DNA of 64,000 nucleotides, from assembly GCA_907165065.1 (NCBI GenBank), contig OU015530.1:53170465-53234464 (forward strand), in the 5' to 3' direction. Of the stretch, positions 12,272-24,735 are shown piece after piece. The translations under genes and the position numbers were made by a program. Under the pieces are notes generated by a model, which was given only the letters and a program-made list of their open reading frames with translations, had not been told where the DNA came from and searched no databases. The stretch comes from Caprimulgus europaeus. Taxonomy: Eukaryota > Chordata > Aves > Caprimulgiformes > Caprimulgidae. Within the stretch, counting starts at the first letter, position 1, and each line of letters opens with the position of its first letter.

Positions 12272-15200
12272 AATATGTACCAAAGAATGCAAATTCCTCC
12301 CAGGAATGGACTGTGCTTCATCTTGGAGGCATGCAGGTCATTTACCCCTCTGTTCCTACTGGAAGATGGTTCTGTCATTTCTCTCCGAAGACATGTAGAC
12401 ACTGTCTTCTGATTTCTAGACTATGTAATGCATGGCATGTTTTTACTCCTGGAGAAAGGAGGTAGATACAGCTGTTTGCAGAATTCTTTGTCCTGATCAC
12501 TTGAGAGTTGATGGGGACTATCTGTTGTCCTGAGTTTCAGCTGAAAGTACATTGAAAAAATCCCAACTTGTGAAGTAGTGAGGCTAACCTCAGAAAGGAA
12601 AGGTTACTCAAGGGAAGACTTTTGAGTGGAAAAGCACTTAGGGCACTTTGCAATCTGGGAGAAAAGCACACCCCAATATCTCAAAACAGTGAAGATGTGA
12701 ACCAAAGCACAATGCACAGAGCAAGCAGCCCTTACAGCAGCCACCCCTCTCCTCCTGTCTTATCACACTGGTTAATCCCACCAATATCTATTCCAAAGTC
12801 TTTTTTTATGTCACCAGCATTGATACTAATGGTTTTACTTTTCAAACCTACTCGAAAGCATACCTTTCCTAGGAGGTAGCCTTAGGGGCAACTTGTATCA
12901 GCACTCTCCTAACTTTAGAGAATGGAGTCTTTAACTGACAATGAACTCACCAAGGTGGAATTTCTGAGCCTAGGACTGCGGGAATGTATCCATTCTGCTT
13001 TATATCAGGAATAATATGCATGGACATGGTTGTGCTAGGAACTTTGTCATAAGCTTATTCATGTTATGCCAGAATAGTCATTTGCTACCAGCCTCCTGCT
13101 TCCAGAGCAATGCAACATCACTCATATTGGGTTCATGGTTTTTCTTCAAAGTGTGTGTCAGGCCCCAGGGACGTGATTGTTTTGTAAAGATGAAACTTGC
13201 TGCCTCCTCTCCTGAGATGGAGTCAGAAGTGTGAATTCTAAAGGACCTGATGTGATCTTAAGTGGCTAAAACAGATAAAATACCAGCACTGGGTACTTTT
13301 GCTTGATATACTAACAGCTTTGGAGGGCCTCCTAAATACTTATGATAAAGTCTAACAAGAATAGAAGATGTCAGACAAAATAGCAACTACACATCTTAAG
13401 GAAAAGACTTGATGTTCCTCAGCTTCTTGGATATTTATCAAAGCATAACCTGTAGGTTAGCCTACAAAGCACCAGAAAACAAAGGCTCTGTGTTCGGATG
13501 TTTCAAGGGGGAAGGTTAAACAAAGGACATTGAAATATGCTATGTCAGAAGATCTTTGTTTCTAGACATCAGTGGAATAGAGGATTTGGAATAGCCTTCT
13601 CACTTCCTTCATTGTCCTTGCCCATGGATTTTTTTTTTTTTAAAGAAAAAAATAAAACAGATTAAGAAGTGGGACCTATTGATATGTCTTGACTCAATCA
13701 TTTGAGTAGCTGTATGTACATCACCTAGAAGACAAACTATTCATATTCCAGAAAGTAAACTATGACCCACTCCACTTAGATTTCAGAGTATTCTGCTTAT
13801 TCTGCTGCTATAAATATAGGATTTTCAAGGTAAACTCATTTGCTCAGAGAGTAATGCAAGTATAGATATAAAAATAAGTAAAACTGATCTATGACTAAAT
13901 TCCACAAGTAGAACATATGTGCTATAATTTAGCGGGATTTGTGCTGGTTTTTTTTTAGGACTAGGTAAACCAGTTGTGCATCCAGTGGTACATCATGGCA
14001 TTACTGAAATTAGGAGCTCTTTCTTTAGGTGGTATGAAACAAAAGCACTGCAGGGAGCTGGACTGATGTACAAGGATTACAATATTTTTTAAAAAAGGTC
14101 TTTGTTTTGCAGGAGGACCATCACCCAGGGTTGACTCTTACACATTCCTCTACTCTGAGTCCTTCCTTATGAAACTCAATAGCTAAGCTCCTGCTCTTAA
14201 CTCAGTAGGCTGAGCAAATGCCTTCCAAGGCTCCCTTGTCCACACTATCAAGGGGAAATGTCTTTCCTTTCTTTATACACCAGTCTTGGGAGCACATGCA
14301 CCATGTTTCACAGCAGCCTGAGATATGACTTTGTCCCATGGGTAGTGACTACTTCATGTAAAGGTTAAGAGACTCATGTAGATGCCAGGTAATAGGTCTG
14401 CTCTGGCATCATCCCATTCCTCTAGTTGATGCCAATGCCAGATGCTCTACGGGATCATTTGTTGGCATGCAATCAAATCTCACCAGGCTCCGAATACTTC
14501 GGCAGAACGAGCGACTCAAAGAATAAAAAGAAATGCCTTGAAAATAGGAAAATGACAATGAAACCACAGAGAAAAAAGAGGGTCACTTTTAATAGAAATC
14601 AAATATCTGGTCTTAAAGAAATCTAGTCAGGTTGCTTCTGGATGGGAAGATGTATCCATGCAGAGGGATTTCCGTAGCTGGGACACTGGTAACGCACAGC
14701 TGGTACACGCTGAATTAGTCTCGTATGCATGGGTCAGTTCCCTCGTACTGATTGCTTTTCTCCAAAGCACCTGATTGCAGCTGCTGGGGGAGGCCATACA
14801 CTAGACTAGATATTTCACTGGGATGCTTCAGTACTTGCTTTGTGTCTATTCAAAACCATACAGTTCATCTCCCGTTGCTTTTCAGGCCAAGAATGTTCTA
14901 CTCCCTGATGTCAGTAAAGTCTGCCTATTGATGCTACAGGTTTAAAAACCAGAGAAGTTGAAAATTGGCCTTTTTCTAATATGTAAGGTGGCTTTCTGTG
15001 TTGCCTGCAGGCTTCACATTTTAAGCAGCAACTTGGCCTCTCTAATGGCTAATTCTGATGAGATGATCACACAATCTGGTGATGATAGCTATTGAAATGC
15101 CTATAATGTAAAATTAAATGGGTCATTCTGTGTATTTCAGTGATAGATATAAAACAGCATAAAAGTTAGGCAACTGCAGCTGGAAATTACTTTTTTTACC

Positions 15201-18200
15201 TTTTGCCACTGAAGTGAATATAATCAATGTACAACAGAGAATAAAAGGGTTTAACATGTACTTTTGGATCATGGGGACAACTGTGCTGTATGAAGTTAAG
15301 ATGCTTAACTTTTAATGTTGATTGCTTAAAAGAGCCTCTCCAGAGGAGTTTTCCATTCCCTAGAAACATGGTCAGGATAAATACTCCATAAATAAAAAAG
15401 AGGACACTTAGTGGAACTTGAAGTGATCAGAAGAGACGTGAAAGATGGCCCTGGGTTTCAGGTACTGCATTTCAACTCCAAATAGCTGGCTTCACTTCCA
15501 AGCTCCCACGGGCTTCCTGAGACCGCAGAGCAGTTACCTGGGGCTGCGCTTCCCATTTATAAACCAAAGGCACAAAACAGTTTTAATGCACTTTTACAAG
15601 CCCCTGTTTACTACAATATCAGCAGCAAGAGACCTCTTTTTTTCTCTTGCTATCAGAGGAAACTTGCTTGAACAATGACTTGCATACAGCAGCCATATTT
15701 TATCTGATTTTTCTTAATGCATACTGTGTTTAACATGCAGGGTTTTTAGTGTTTTACTAATTTCTGTTAAAATTGTAATTTAAATATTGACTAAATGAGG
15801 CCATTTCTCTCTCCACTTGTCCTTCATGGGCAGCATGGGAATCCAGTCAAGCAGCCAAAACCACACCACAGCTCAAAACTGATGAACTACTGTCACATCT
15901 GGTCATATACCAGGGATGAACCTCATCTACATATTAATATGAAGCATATTAATGCAAGATTCAGCATGTGGAAAGGATTTTCTCTGAAGTCTACCATTCC
16001 CAGGCAGGAAGGAGGGCTTTACATTTAAAAAGTAACTTTTGCTTTTTGATCAGTAGGATGAACTCCTGTGGGCTTTGTTTGGGGTGAGAGGGACTTTGGT
16101 GACTTGGGGCAGGAGAGACAGTCCTGGTGTGATGTTGACTAGAATCAGGGAACTCTACCTTCTGGGGACATCTGACCTTGAATAAAACCTAAATAAATTG
16201 GGATAGTGACACCCCCATGGGCAACGCACCTGGGCCAGGGGTTATATGTTAGGGGAGAGTCTAAGTCCTGTTGGCAGGTTGGGGAGCAGAGCAGAGACAG
16301 CCTTTTGGCTCGGCAATAAGGGTGTACCCACTTGGCAACAGCTCAGTCCAGTGTTGTTTTCTTGACTTTACATCACCTATGACTTAACAGCCTTTACAGG
16401 CAATATAAGCTCTCTTGATGCAGCACAGTATTGAAGGAGCAGAGCTGTGAAAGAAGGCATTTGATAAAGAGGGACAATAATCTTCACTGTGTTTTCAGAT
16501 GTTGCCCCAGAATCACTCTGAAATACCCATTAGTAGTTGGGCTTTACTAGATGTGTCCTTCCAGGGCCCTTTAATCGAGAAGGAATCACCTTCATGTGCC
16601 TTCAGCCTGCACCATGGTGTGAACAAAGTCATGGTAAGCAAGGACCATAAGAGGGTTCATTTCCAAAATGCATGCCTGCTCCAGATTAAAACGCTGATGT
16701 CGATGTGTCCCCAGGCACCTTGATGGAGGTTGTGGTGGTCCTTCTACCTAGGTGGTCCTTCCCTTAGAGTGAAATTAAATTGCCTAAATGCAGCTCTGAT
16801 GCAGGACTTCGGGGACAGCTGCACCCTTCTGGGATAGGAGTAGGAGGTCATACTCCAGCACCTAAAATAATGTTTGCATTGAAGCAGCTGAACCCAATTC
16901 TCTGTGGCCAGTGTCCCAGCACATCTCCAGGTAACCCAGGGGGGGATCAGGCTGCATTTCTGCTTGTGCTCCTGTGGGAGCCAGGTCAGGCTGCTGCAGC
17001 TGGGTGGCTTGGGAGGCAGCTGGTGGAGACAGCCCCAGAGATTTGGAGGGGGTTTCTAACAGTGCAACATGGTGGTATCCAATTCAAATGGGACAGTTCT
17101 TACATCTGAGGCAAGGACTTGTAAAAAGTTTATTGCAGTGAAAATCCTGTTAAAGTGAACATTTATCCAAGTCCCTTGGGGGTTTTGTGTCTGGAGAAGT
17201 TAGATTGCAGTCTCCTTTTTCCTGTCATCTGTTTAGACTACACACAATCTGTGGAGCATGTATCAGCTTTTCCTCTGTGTTCAGTACTGTGAGGCTCCAG
17301 TCTCTGCTGAGCCCCTAGCTATGATTGTGATTAAAGGAGTTTGGGGCAAAAGGTGGCTTGTGGTGTTAAGTCAGAGACCACAAATAATACAAACAAGATG
17401 CCAAGTGAGGTCTGGTTTGAATTCTTGGATAATGCTTCCTCGTGGCTAATTTAGAAGGACTGAGGTTTAGAGTTTCTGCGGTCAGTTCTACCACTGTGAT
17501 CTGGTAACAAATCTGTCCTTGCAGAGGCAGAAAAAAAAGATAAATCACAGCATCATGTCCTCTTTTGCAAGCCAGATCCTGGGATGTTTATTTAGAAAAG
17601 CCTCCCATTGACTCCTGTAGTATGAATGCACAACATCCGCAGGAATGTAACCCAGAAATGTGACCCAATAAATGCTGCTTCTTCAGCCGTCAATCTGTTT
17701 CACATCATGTTGTTCTCTCAACTGTTAATCCAGATGTTATTTACATCAGTACAGTAACATTAAACGCTTGTACGAGCAGTATTAATAGCATCAATAACAA
17801 TACCAAACATAAATAGCGGCAGCACTGATAGTAATATTTCCAAAGCAGCTTGTAATTGTAACAACCTGTCATTCCTTTGCTAACTCGTGCTGACTCAAGA
17901 TTAAATTGCAGTATGTGTGGAAAGCAACATGCAAAAGAGCCCATCTGTGCCAAGACTGTTTTCTTCCCTTTGTATTTTTGTTTGTTTGCTTACACCAGCT
18001 AGCTGAGAAAATGTCACCATGCTTTACCCTCTTTATTGTTACCATGTTTCTGACTGGCATCGTTCACAGTTACTCCTTGGAAATGGAGTATAGAAATAGA
18101 GTAACCATGAGTCCTCCTTGCTGAGCAGAGTCTGAATGCTGGTGAAACTGAACTGACTTTGGTAGGTTGATTCCTGATTTATGGAGATGCAATCTGACCT

Positions 18201-19160
18201 CCCTGGTCAATTATTAAAAAAAAAAAAGAAAAAGTGTAAGAGTTGTCAAAATATCCTCTGGTTATGTTTCCTACTGTTTTGGTTTTGAGTTATTTCTGGC
18301 AACTTCCAAATATCCAAAGCAGCCAAATTTCACTAAAATGTGTCTTGTCTAGAACAAATGTGACCTGTTCCTGCTCCTGGGTGTGAATGGAATCTCACAG
18401 GAAAAGAATTGAGACTTCTGATGCACAACACATCAAAAGCAGCTGAGGGTTTTATGAATTCCTCAGCATGGTAAAAGGATTGTCTCCAAAGAGAAGACAG
18501 GTAAGCTTTCAGCTGCCAACATTATCTTTTTTTTTCCTTCAGCACAGTATGACAATATTTATCATTCTTGACTAAATTGATAGGTTTTCATGTATTAAGA
18601 ACATAGAAAATATAGGGTCTTCCTGCATTCCTTGTAGAATATTTCTACATGACCCCATTTGTTATAAAGCAAGCAAAGAGTAATTCCTGTAAGATAGGAA
18701 TTTGTTATGTCTTTTGTTGGCTATATGGCATATCACAGATGGGGGAATATATCTGCACACCTTCATTGTACTATGGATCAACCCTTATGTCATTAAGCAG
18801 CTGAATAGTTCCCACTCTGAGATGTAACTATGATAATAGAGAGGTTTGAAATATAACAATTGAGAAAGATCTGAGAAAACTTCCTGAGTTCAATACAGAT
18901 ATAACCAAGGTGTTTTATGAGTTTCTTTTTAAGCCTCTGTTATTTAAATGTACTGGTTTGGACTCTAACTTAAGTGACTAGCTTTGCTAGAGTGTATTCC
19001 TTGCCCTGTGTGGCTCATAATCTATTCTCTCATTTCAAATGGAGTTAAGAACCTTAGGATACATATCCACAACAGCAGTTTTGGGGTAGGACAGGTCTTT
19101 TACACTTGCAGTTGTGAGATGATGAATGGAACAAGGAGATGTTTGCTGTAGTGCAGTGTG
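12272..19160. other. Long unique AT-rich noncoding stretch
   Basis: Almost 7 kb without a recognisable young repeat or gene. Blocks at about 15000-15260 and 17690-17900 are AT-rich, low in CpG and dense in ATTA/TAAT-type motifs. They look like vertebrate conserved non-coding elements, but conservation cannot be judged here. A consensus donor (ACAG|GTAAGC at 18501) follows a 12-codon frame beginning with ATG just after TTCCTCAG. No open frame exceeds about 110 codons. Confidence 0.55.
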
Positions 19161-19164
19161 GTCA

Positions 19165-19245
19165 TCTGGCCTTCTATTCCCTGTAAAATGGAGACAACAT
19201 TGTTTAGCTGCAGAAAAGGGATGTTGTGAAACACAGATTACTGAC
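19165..19245 (+). mobile_element. Probable MIR/CORE-SINE 3' remnant
   Basis: CCCTGTAAAATGGAGACAACA followed, about 24 bases on, by 'GGGATGTTGTGAAACACAGA' reproduces the order of the MIR 3' half (CTGTAAAATGGGGATAATA, then GGGTTGTTGTGAGG). The similarity is partial and recalled, not computed. The 5' tRNA-like part is not visible. Confidence 0.45.
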
Positions 19246-21847
19246 AGCTGGTCTCTGACAAACCCTGTAGCTGCAATTTCAGATGTCATCGTGCTTGAGC
19301 GTCTCTCCTGTCCAGGGAAAGTGGATTTGTGCTAAGATGCCTGTGGGTGAAGCAAAGCAGCAGATAGAAGGCCAGGCAGCATGTGGAGGGGTCATCACCT
19401 GTGGAGCAGCAGGGTGGATACTTGGGGCAGCAGTTTTTTGAGTCATCACAGCAAAATTTAATAGGGAATATCACCCGTTGTCCTTCACTAAATAATATTT
19501 AGTGCCTAAAGTCTGTCTACAGAAAAGCACTAAATAGTCAAAAAGTTGTATTTACATGTCCCCTTTTCTGACAGCCTCATCTTGAAAACCACTGTTGAAG
19601 ACACTGTTATCTTCTGTTTCTTGAATTTTCCATTTGATTGTGTCATATAAGCTATAAACAGAATTGTAAAATGAGCAGTAAAAAGCCCAGCCCAGGCTAT
19701 CTTTAAAGAATTTAAATCATTGCAGTTTCATAGGCTCCAGTGATTCTGAGTTTAAATCAGTGGCTGGATCCTGGATAGTTTGCTCAGGGGTTGGCCTTCC
19801 CATCCTGTCATTACTCCCCACCCACTGTCTTGTTTTCAGGCAACTAGTGAAGAAACATCTCCATATGTCTCAGAACAAATGACCAATTTTGTAAGTTAAT
19901 GTTGCTTTGAGGTGTTGGAGTCAAAGATATTCCTTCAGCCTGGGTTATAGAAGAGGCCAAATGAAAGGATCATTGTAATAATGACTTCTGGCCCTTAAAA
20001 AAGCTGTCAGTATATAGATTTTGGGGATCTTGGAATATTTTGCACAACGTTTACTTATAATAAGAACTGTAATAAAACTTCACATTGAACCTTAAGAACC
20101 TAAAAAAACCCCCAAAAACCGGAAATGGGAAGTCAAAACCTTAAATGTAGTCTTGGCATGGGTGGTTGTACCTTGTCACAACACTAGCTGTCTGTAAATG
20201 TGCCTCTGGAAATCTTTTTCTAAAGAAATGAATTACTTAGGCTTGGGAGGGCTCAGAATATGAAACAGGAGTTTCAAAAGGCAGAGGGAGGCCCTCCTTT
20301 GTATCACAAACTGTATTTTAACTGTGCTTGACAAGTACAGTTCAGATATGTAGCCAAAGATTCAAATGTTTACCCAAATCTTATCTGACCTACTGCAATC
20401 TCTGAGTATGCCAAATTAGGCTGCAATTTTGTGATAACAGAATTCTTCAGGAAAATTACAGTAATTCTGATGGGCCCTAAAATAACTTCAGCATAATCTG
20501 TTGCAATGTATTCAGCCCACTCTCTTCTGATCATGAAGGGACTGCGGAAGAAAAGTATGGAAATAGAAAATGTTATTTTATTTTATTTTTTTCCTCCTAA
20601 AATGTATCTTCAGGTGTGGAAAATATTATATTTTCACTTCTCAATTCCAGAGGATTTAGTTTCCCTCCTGACGCTGTGGCAAATTTCCCCCCAGATAGAG
20701 GTGCTGCCAGACTCTCTTTAGCCAAGAATTCAGCCCATCCAAATTGCCTTGTTTTTGTTGTGGGATGAAAGCACAAGCAGAAGCTGACACATCACCCATG
20801 ATGTGCTTGTCTTTTCCTGTATCTGATCTCTACTTCCCAGGTTATTCTGTGAGTTAGCCTATTTCACTGGTACCCCATATTATACTACAAGAAGTGGAGT
20901 TTTAGGGGTACTTAGCAAACTCAACATGCAATTTGGCACCTGAAGTATTTCTGAAAATATTTCTGAAATATTTGGTGCCTCATTGCCATTGAAACTTGAG
21001 CCCACCTACCAAAGCCCATCTTCCAAAATGGGGTGTAGGTGGCCATAGCCTCATGAGACTCATAGCCAAAAACCCCACCCATGGGACTATATGTTACACA
21101 TCTCCATCAAAGCTGTACCCCTCTCCACTAAACACCACTTAAACAATAATGACATAGTCCCCATCTGGCCAATTGAATGCAAAAGGCATTTCCTTGTCTC
21201 ACTGTAGGAATGGGAGATAGTAACATTTTGCTTTTGAAAAATCTCAGTTAAGAGCAGGTCAGGTTTTTGGCCTTGTTTTATAGGCTGGCACAGGAGTGCA
21301 GCAAGCTGACTTGCTCCCTGAGGTTCCTGGTGGGAGTTTTGCTTCCATTTGACTTGGGATGTGTGGACAATATCCTGGGACTGATGATCCCAAATCAGTA
21401 GAACATTTTCGGATGAGTGCGATACCCTGTGGCAATGTGGTAAGGGCAGAGGACCAATTCTTAACACTTTTCTATTGCTGACATTGCTTTTTGATGCAAG
21501 GCAGTCCTGTGCCTCTTGCTTGACAGAAGGTCTGTCCTGTGCAACAGGATTCACAATGAGCCTTTCCCTCTCATCTGGTTGACCCCTGTCATTTCTTTGG
21601 ACACCGGCTCTGCCCATCAGTCCCTCTCATCCTCCTTCCTGCCCACTGCCTCTTGTTGGTCACACTGAGGGATGCTCCAAGGGCAGAGATCACCTTGTCT
21701 TTGCTCTTTCTGTACTGCCTGTAGCAACCACGAAACCTTTTGCTCTTTAAACCATTAGAAATATTGCTTTTCATCTTACTTCATCCACCTGCATAGCTGT
21801 GGGGCTGAATTAACTAATTTTTGGAGACTCTTTTCTTGAGTTTCAAA
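19246..21847. other. Unique noncoding DNA with short palindromes
   Basis: No gene is recognised. There are two near-perfect short palindromes, one of 19 nt (19486-19504, CACTAAATA around a central A) and one of 23 nt (20320-20342, one mismatch). Around 20943-20973 an ATTTCTGAAA unit is repeated. The 176-codon minus-strand open frame at 21087-21617 shows no known domain. Confidence 0.55.
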
Positions 21848-21895
21848 TGAGAAGCTACTCAAGCACAGCAAGCCCTGTGCTTGAGTAGCTTCTCA
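21848..21895. repeat. Perfect 21-bp inverted repeat with 6-nt loop
   Basis: Positions 21848-21868 and 21875-21895 are exact reverse complements, separated by the hexamer CAAGCC. The arm starts TGAGAAGCTACT and ends CAAGCACAG. Complementarity stops abruptly on the outside (A against C). An exact 21-bp match at this spacing cannot be a chance event in 64 kb. It is too short for a canonical vertebrate pre-microRNA stem. A recent template-switch copy of one arm during replication is the simplest explanation; a structured RNA or DNA element is the alternative. Confidence 0.97.
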
Positions 21896-24667
21896 CATAA
21901 CCTGTGTGAGAGCACCACTGGAATTTCAAATACTCTGATTAGATTGGAGAACCAAACTCGCGTGAGTCACTCAGCAGGACTTGGGCATTGCTCTGCCATC
22001 AATATCTTCTAAAAAATGTCCTTCTCTGGAAACAGCATCTCCATAGCACTCCACAAGTGCTCCAGTGGCTGGTGCTCATTTCATCCCTCATGTAAACAAC
22101 ACAGACCCTGAGCTGGAATTTGAATGCTCACATTGCACAGAATTAAAAGAATTTTCTTTGTTACTGCTGAGCAATGAAATGTCACTTTGTCTGGCCCTAC
22201 GAGAAGAGGGTGTTGCTGGACACCCTCTTGGGAAATTCCTCTTGGCTGGCAGTCAGGAGAGCAGTGGCATTTTGAGCACTGCCGTAAGATGCTGCAATTA
22301 CTGTACTTGCAGTTCTTTGCATTTCAAGCTGCTGTCTTAGTGTCAACCTGTGAACATTAAACACATCAGTGCTCTGTGGACTCCTCTGTGATATCAGTAT
22401 ATCGCTGACAAAAGCAAATCCTAGGACCATAGCTAGAGAGGAGTTTTTTACTTCTTCTGCCTCTCTCCTTTTTGCTGGTGGGACTGGTGGTGATTCAAGT
22501 GTGAATTTAGAGTCAATTAAAAATACACCAAAAAACTGAGTATAGCAATGCAAAACATTAAACAAAACCCAGGAACGTTTCACAGGAAGGAATTGTGTGT
22601 GCTGCAGGTTTTTTTATTAGATTAAAGAACTAGAATGAAGCAGTGTGATTCAAAGTGGTCACACAACAATAATAATAAATAATAAATAAAAGCTGTTCTG
22701 AAATCCTTTAATTGGAAATAAAAATCAGCTTTTGCTAAGCAACCTGGAGAGAGGGTACAAAGGGAGGGGAGGGAACGTGGATTTGGAGCCCCTTTGAATG
22801 ATCTATTATGCTGGAATTGCTTTTATCTTTTGTTTGGTGCAGTTGTTGAATGCAAAGTTGGCTTCATCTGTGTGACATGTGTGGCAGACGCCTCTTTGGT
22901 CTGTGCATCCTACAGGGTGCAAAAGACCAGCTGGCTCAGCAAATTCCTCCCAGCATTATTTTCTGCTTATCTTAATACCGTGTGTGGGGATCCTCTGACA
23001 TCCTTGGGAAAGATGGACTTGCATGAGAAGAGAGAGGCTAGGGAAGAGGGAGCAGGGGGAAGGGAGATGAGATGCAAGGAGGCAGCTGCCTCCCAGCACC
23101 CCAAAGTGCTTCTGATGGTTCCCACATCCTGGCATGGACTGAGGTTTCCCTGCCTGTCCTCTGCTTTCAGTCCAGCAGCAGTCATCTCCCATTTGGACAA
23201 ACTCAGAGCCAGCTACACACTAAGTGCTTTGGTTAGGTAAGTTTTCCAAAACCACCTCCCATGGCCTCTCCCCAGGCTGCTTTAGCAGAAGCAGAGTCTT
23301 TTCTCCAGGTACAGGGTTTCCAACAAGCTCCTTCCTATTTAATGTCTCTGTGGCTTGGTGACTTTGGACCCCCTGTGTCACTCCAGTGTAACTGAAAGGC
23401 AGCAGAAACAGAAGGCAGTGGGAGTGTTATTTGCCCATCATATGATGGTAACCAACCTCCTGAGAAATGTGTGACCTAGTGGTTAATGCCAGCTGAGACT
23501 ATGGCTGATGGACATTTTTTTTCTCTCCTACAAGATTTAACAAGACTTCTGGCTGATGCAGGAAAGCCTGATCTGACATGAGTACCACTCTGTAAATGGA
23601 GATACCCCTTTTCTACAGGGCTATGTAAAATGTACATTTGTCCACCCACGGAGATGGTAAATGTGAAGGTCATACTGATCAAGCTGATAAAAATACTTAC
23701 TTGGGTTGAACTCCCCTGGAAAATTCTGAAAGTGATTCTGCTCCAGGAGGGGTCTGGCATGGGACATTTGCAGACGTCACATGGTGTATTTTTCATTTCC
23801 GATCTGTGCCTGTAATAACCTTTATGGTTGAAAGAAAAGTCGACAACTTACAATAAAGGTGCTATAGCCAGGAAAAAAAATAATTCTAATTTATGGTGAT
23901 TTAAACACGCTGTACCTGCACTGCCATTTGAAAACCATGATTGTAAAAGAACTATAACATGAAAAACGTGGGGAGGAATTTATTAAAGGCCAGGCCACTT
24001 CAGCAAAGCCAAGATCTGAGCTGCCTGAAATGTAATGTGGTGCTTATAAACTAAAGGCATAAGTTATTAACTTAACCTAAATGATTTCAGATTTGTGTTC
24101 AATGGACTTGGTAATTATACCAAGGAATTTAAGCTGACCTCATCAAGCCTGCTTTCTCTTTTAAAATGTATTTCTGTGTCAATTAAAATGCCTGAGTATA
24201 AAAAGCAAAGTTTTTATAGGCCCGGCCATACAAATTCATTATCGTGCTATTATATACTTGGCAGTCTACAAATATGCCAGTGATTAACTTAGTGTGCATT
24301 AGCTGCCAGTGTTGTAGCATTTTAGATAAGTGTGGCTATTGTCTACACTCAGATGACTGGAATTGCCATGGATATAGACCTTAGATATCCTGGAGAAAGT
24401 AAGTCCTTTTGGGCTGGTAGCGGCTTTCTGCTGGATGAAGCTTATATTGGATATGGAAGCATCACAGTCAATAAACTGATAACTGTTCCTGGAAAATGAC
24501 TGCTGGAGAGGCAGGGTTTCTGCAGGGTGCTGGACAAGGATGGCAAATTCCCAGCCTGGGATGAGTTCTTACATCTGTCCATGCATGGCTGGATGGCTGT
24601 GGTCAACAGCTTCCCAGTCCATGTGTTTCCATCGTTTTATTATTCCCATTTCATTTATATGTCTGCT
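21896..24667. other. Noncoding DNA with an (AAT)n run and an exon-like open block
   Basis: An AAT/AAAT microsatellite occupies 22668-22691. From 22722 to 23237 one + frame is free of stops for 172 codons. Inside it a strong acceptor (a T-rich tract ending GGTGCAG at 22842) and an ideal donor (TAG|GTAAGT, GT at 23237) bound a possible 394-bp exon, but the translation shows no known domain. Between 23840 and 24270 lies an AT-rich, motif-dense stretch that resembles a conserved non-coding element. Confidence 0.5.
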
Positions 24668-24735
24668 TTACATTGTAAATTTTATGGGGCAGGGACTGTT
24701 TTATGAGTGGCTGTTATTGTATTATTGTAAAATAT
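24668..24735 (+). mobile_element. Ancient L2/MIR-type 3' tail fragment
   Basis: 'ACATTGTAAATTTTATGGGG' continuing CAGGGACTG follows the ancient amniote LINE2/SINE 3' tail (AGATTGTAAGCTCTTTGGGGCAGGGACTGT). The later TGTATTATTGTAA fits its more degraded end. Only the 3' tail is preserved. Which autonomous or SINE family it belongs to cannot be settled by eye. Confidence 0.55.

Noticed and set aside
11805-12402. Minus-strand frames of 120-141 codons
   Set aside because: They overlap a plus-strand CR1 3' end and its octamer tail.
19486-19504. 19-nt palindrome centred on an A
   Set aside because: AT-rich palindromes with 9-bp arms are common by chance. It is listed only as part of the local description.
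20320-20342. 23-nt near-palindrome AACTGTGCTTG / CAAGTACAGTT
   Set aside because: The arms have one mismatch and there is no further stem extension, so it is only borderline above chance.
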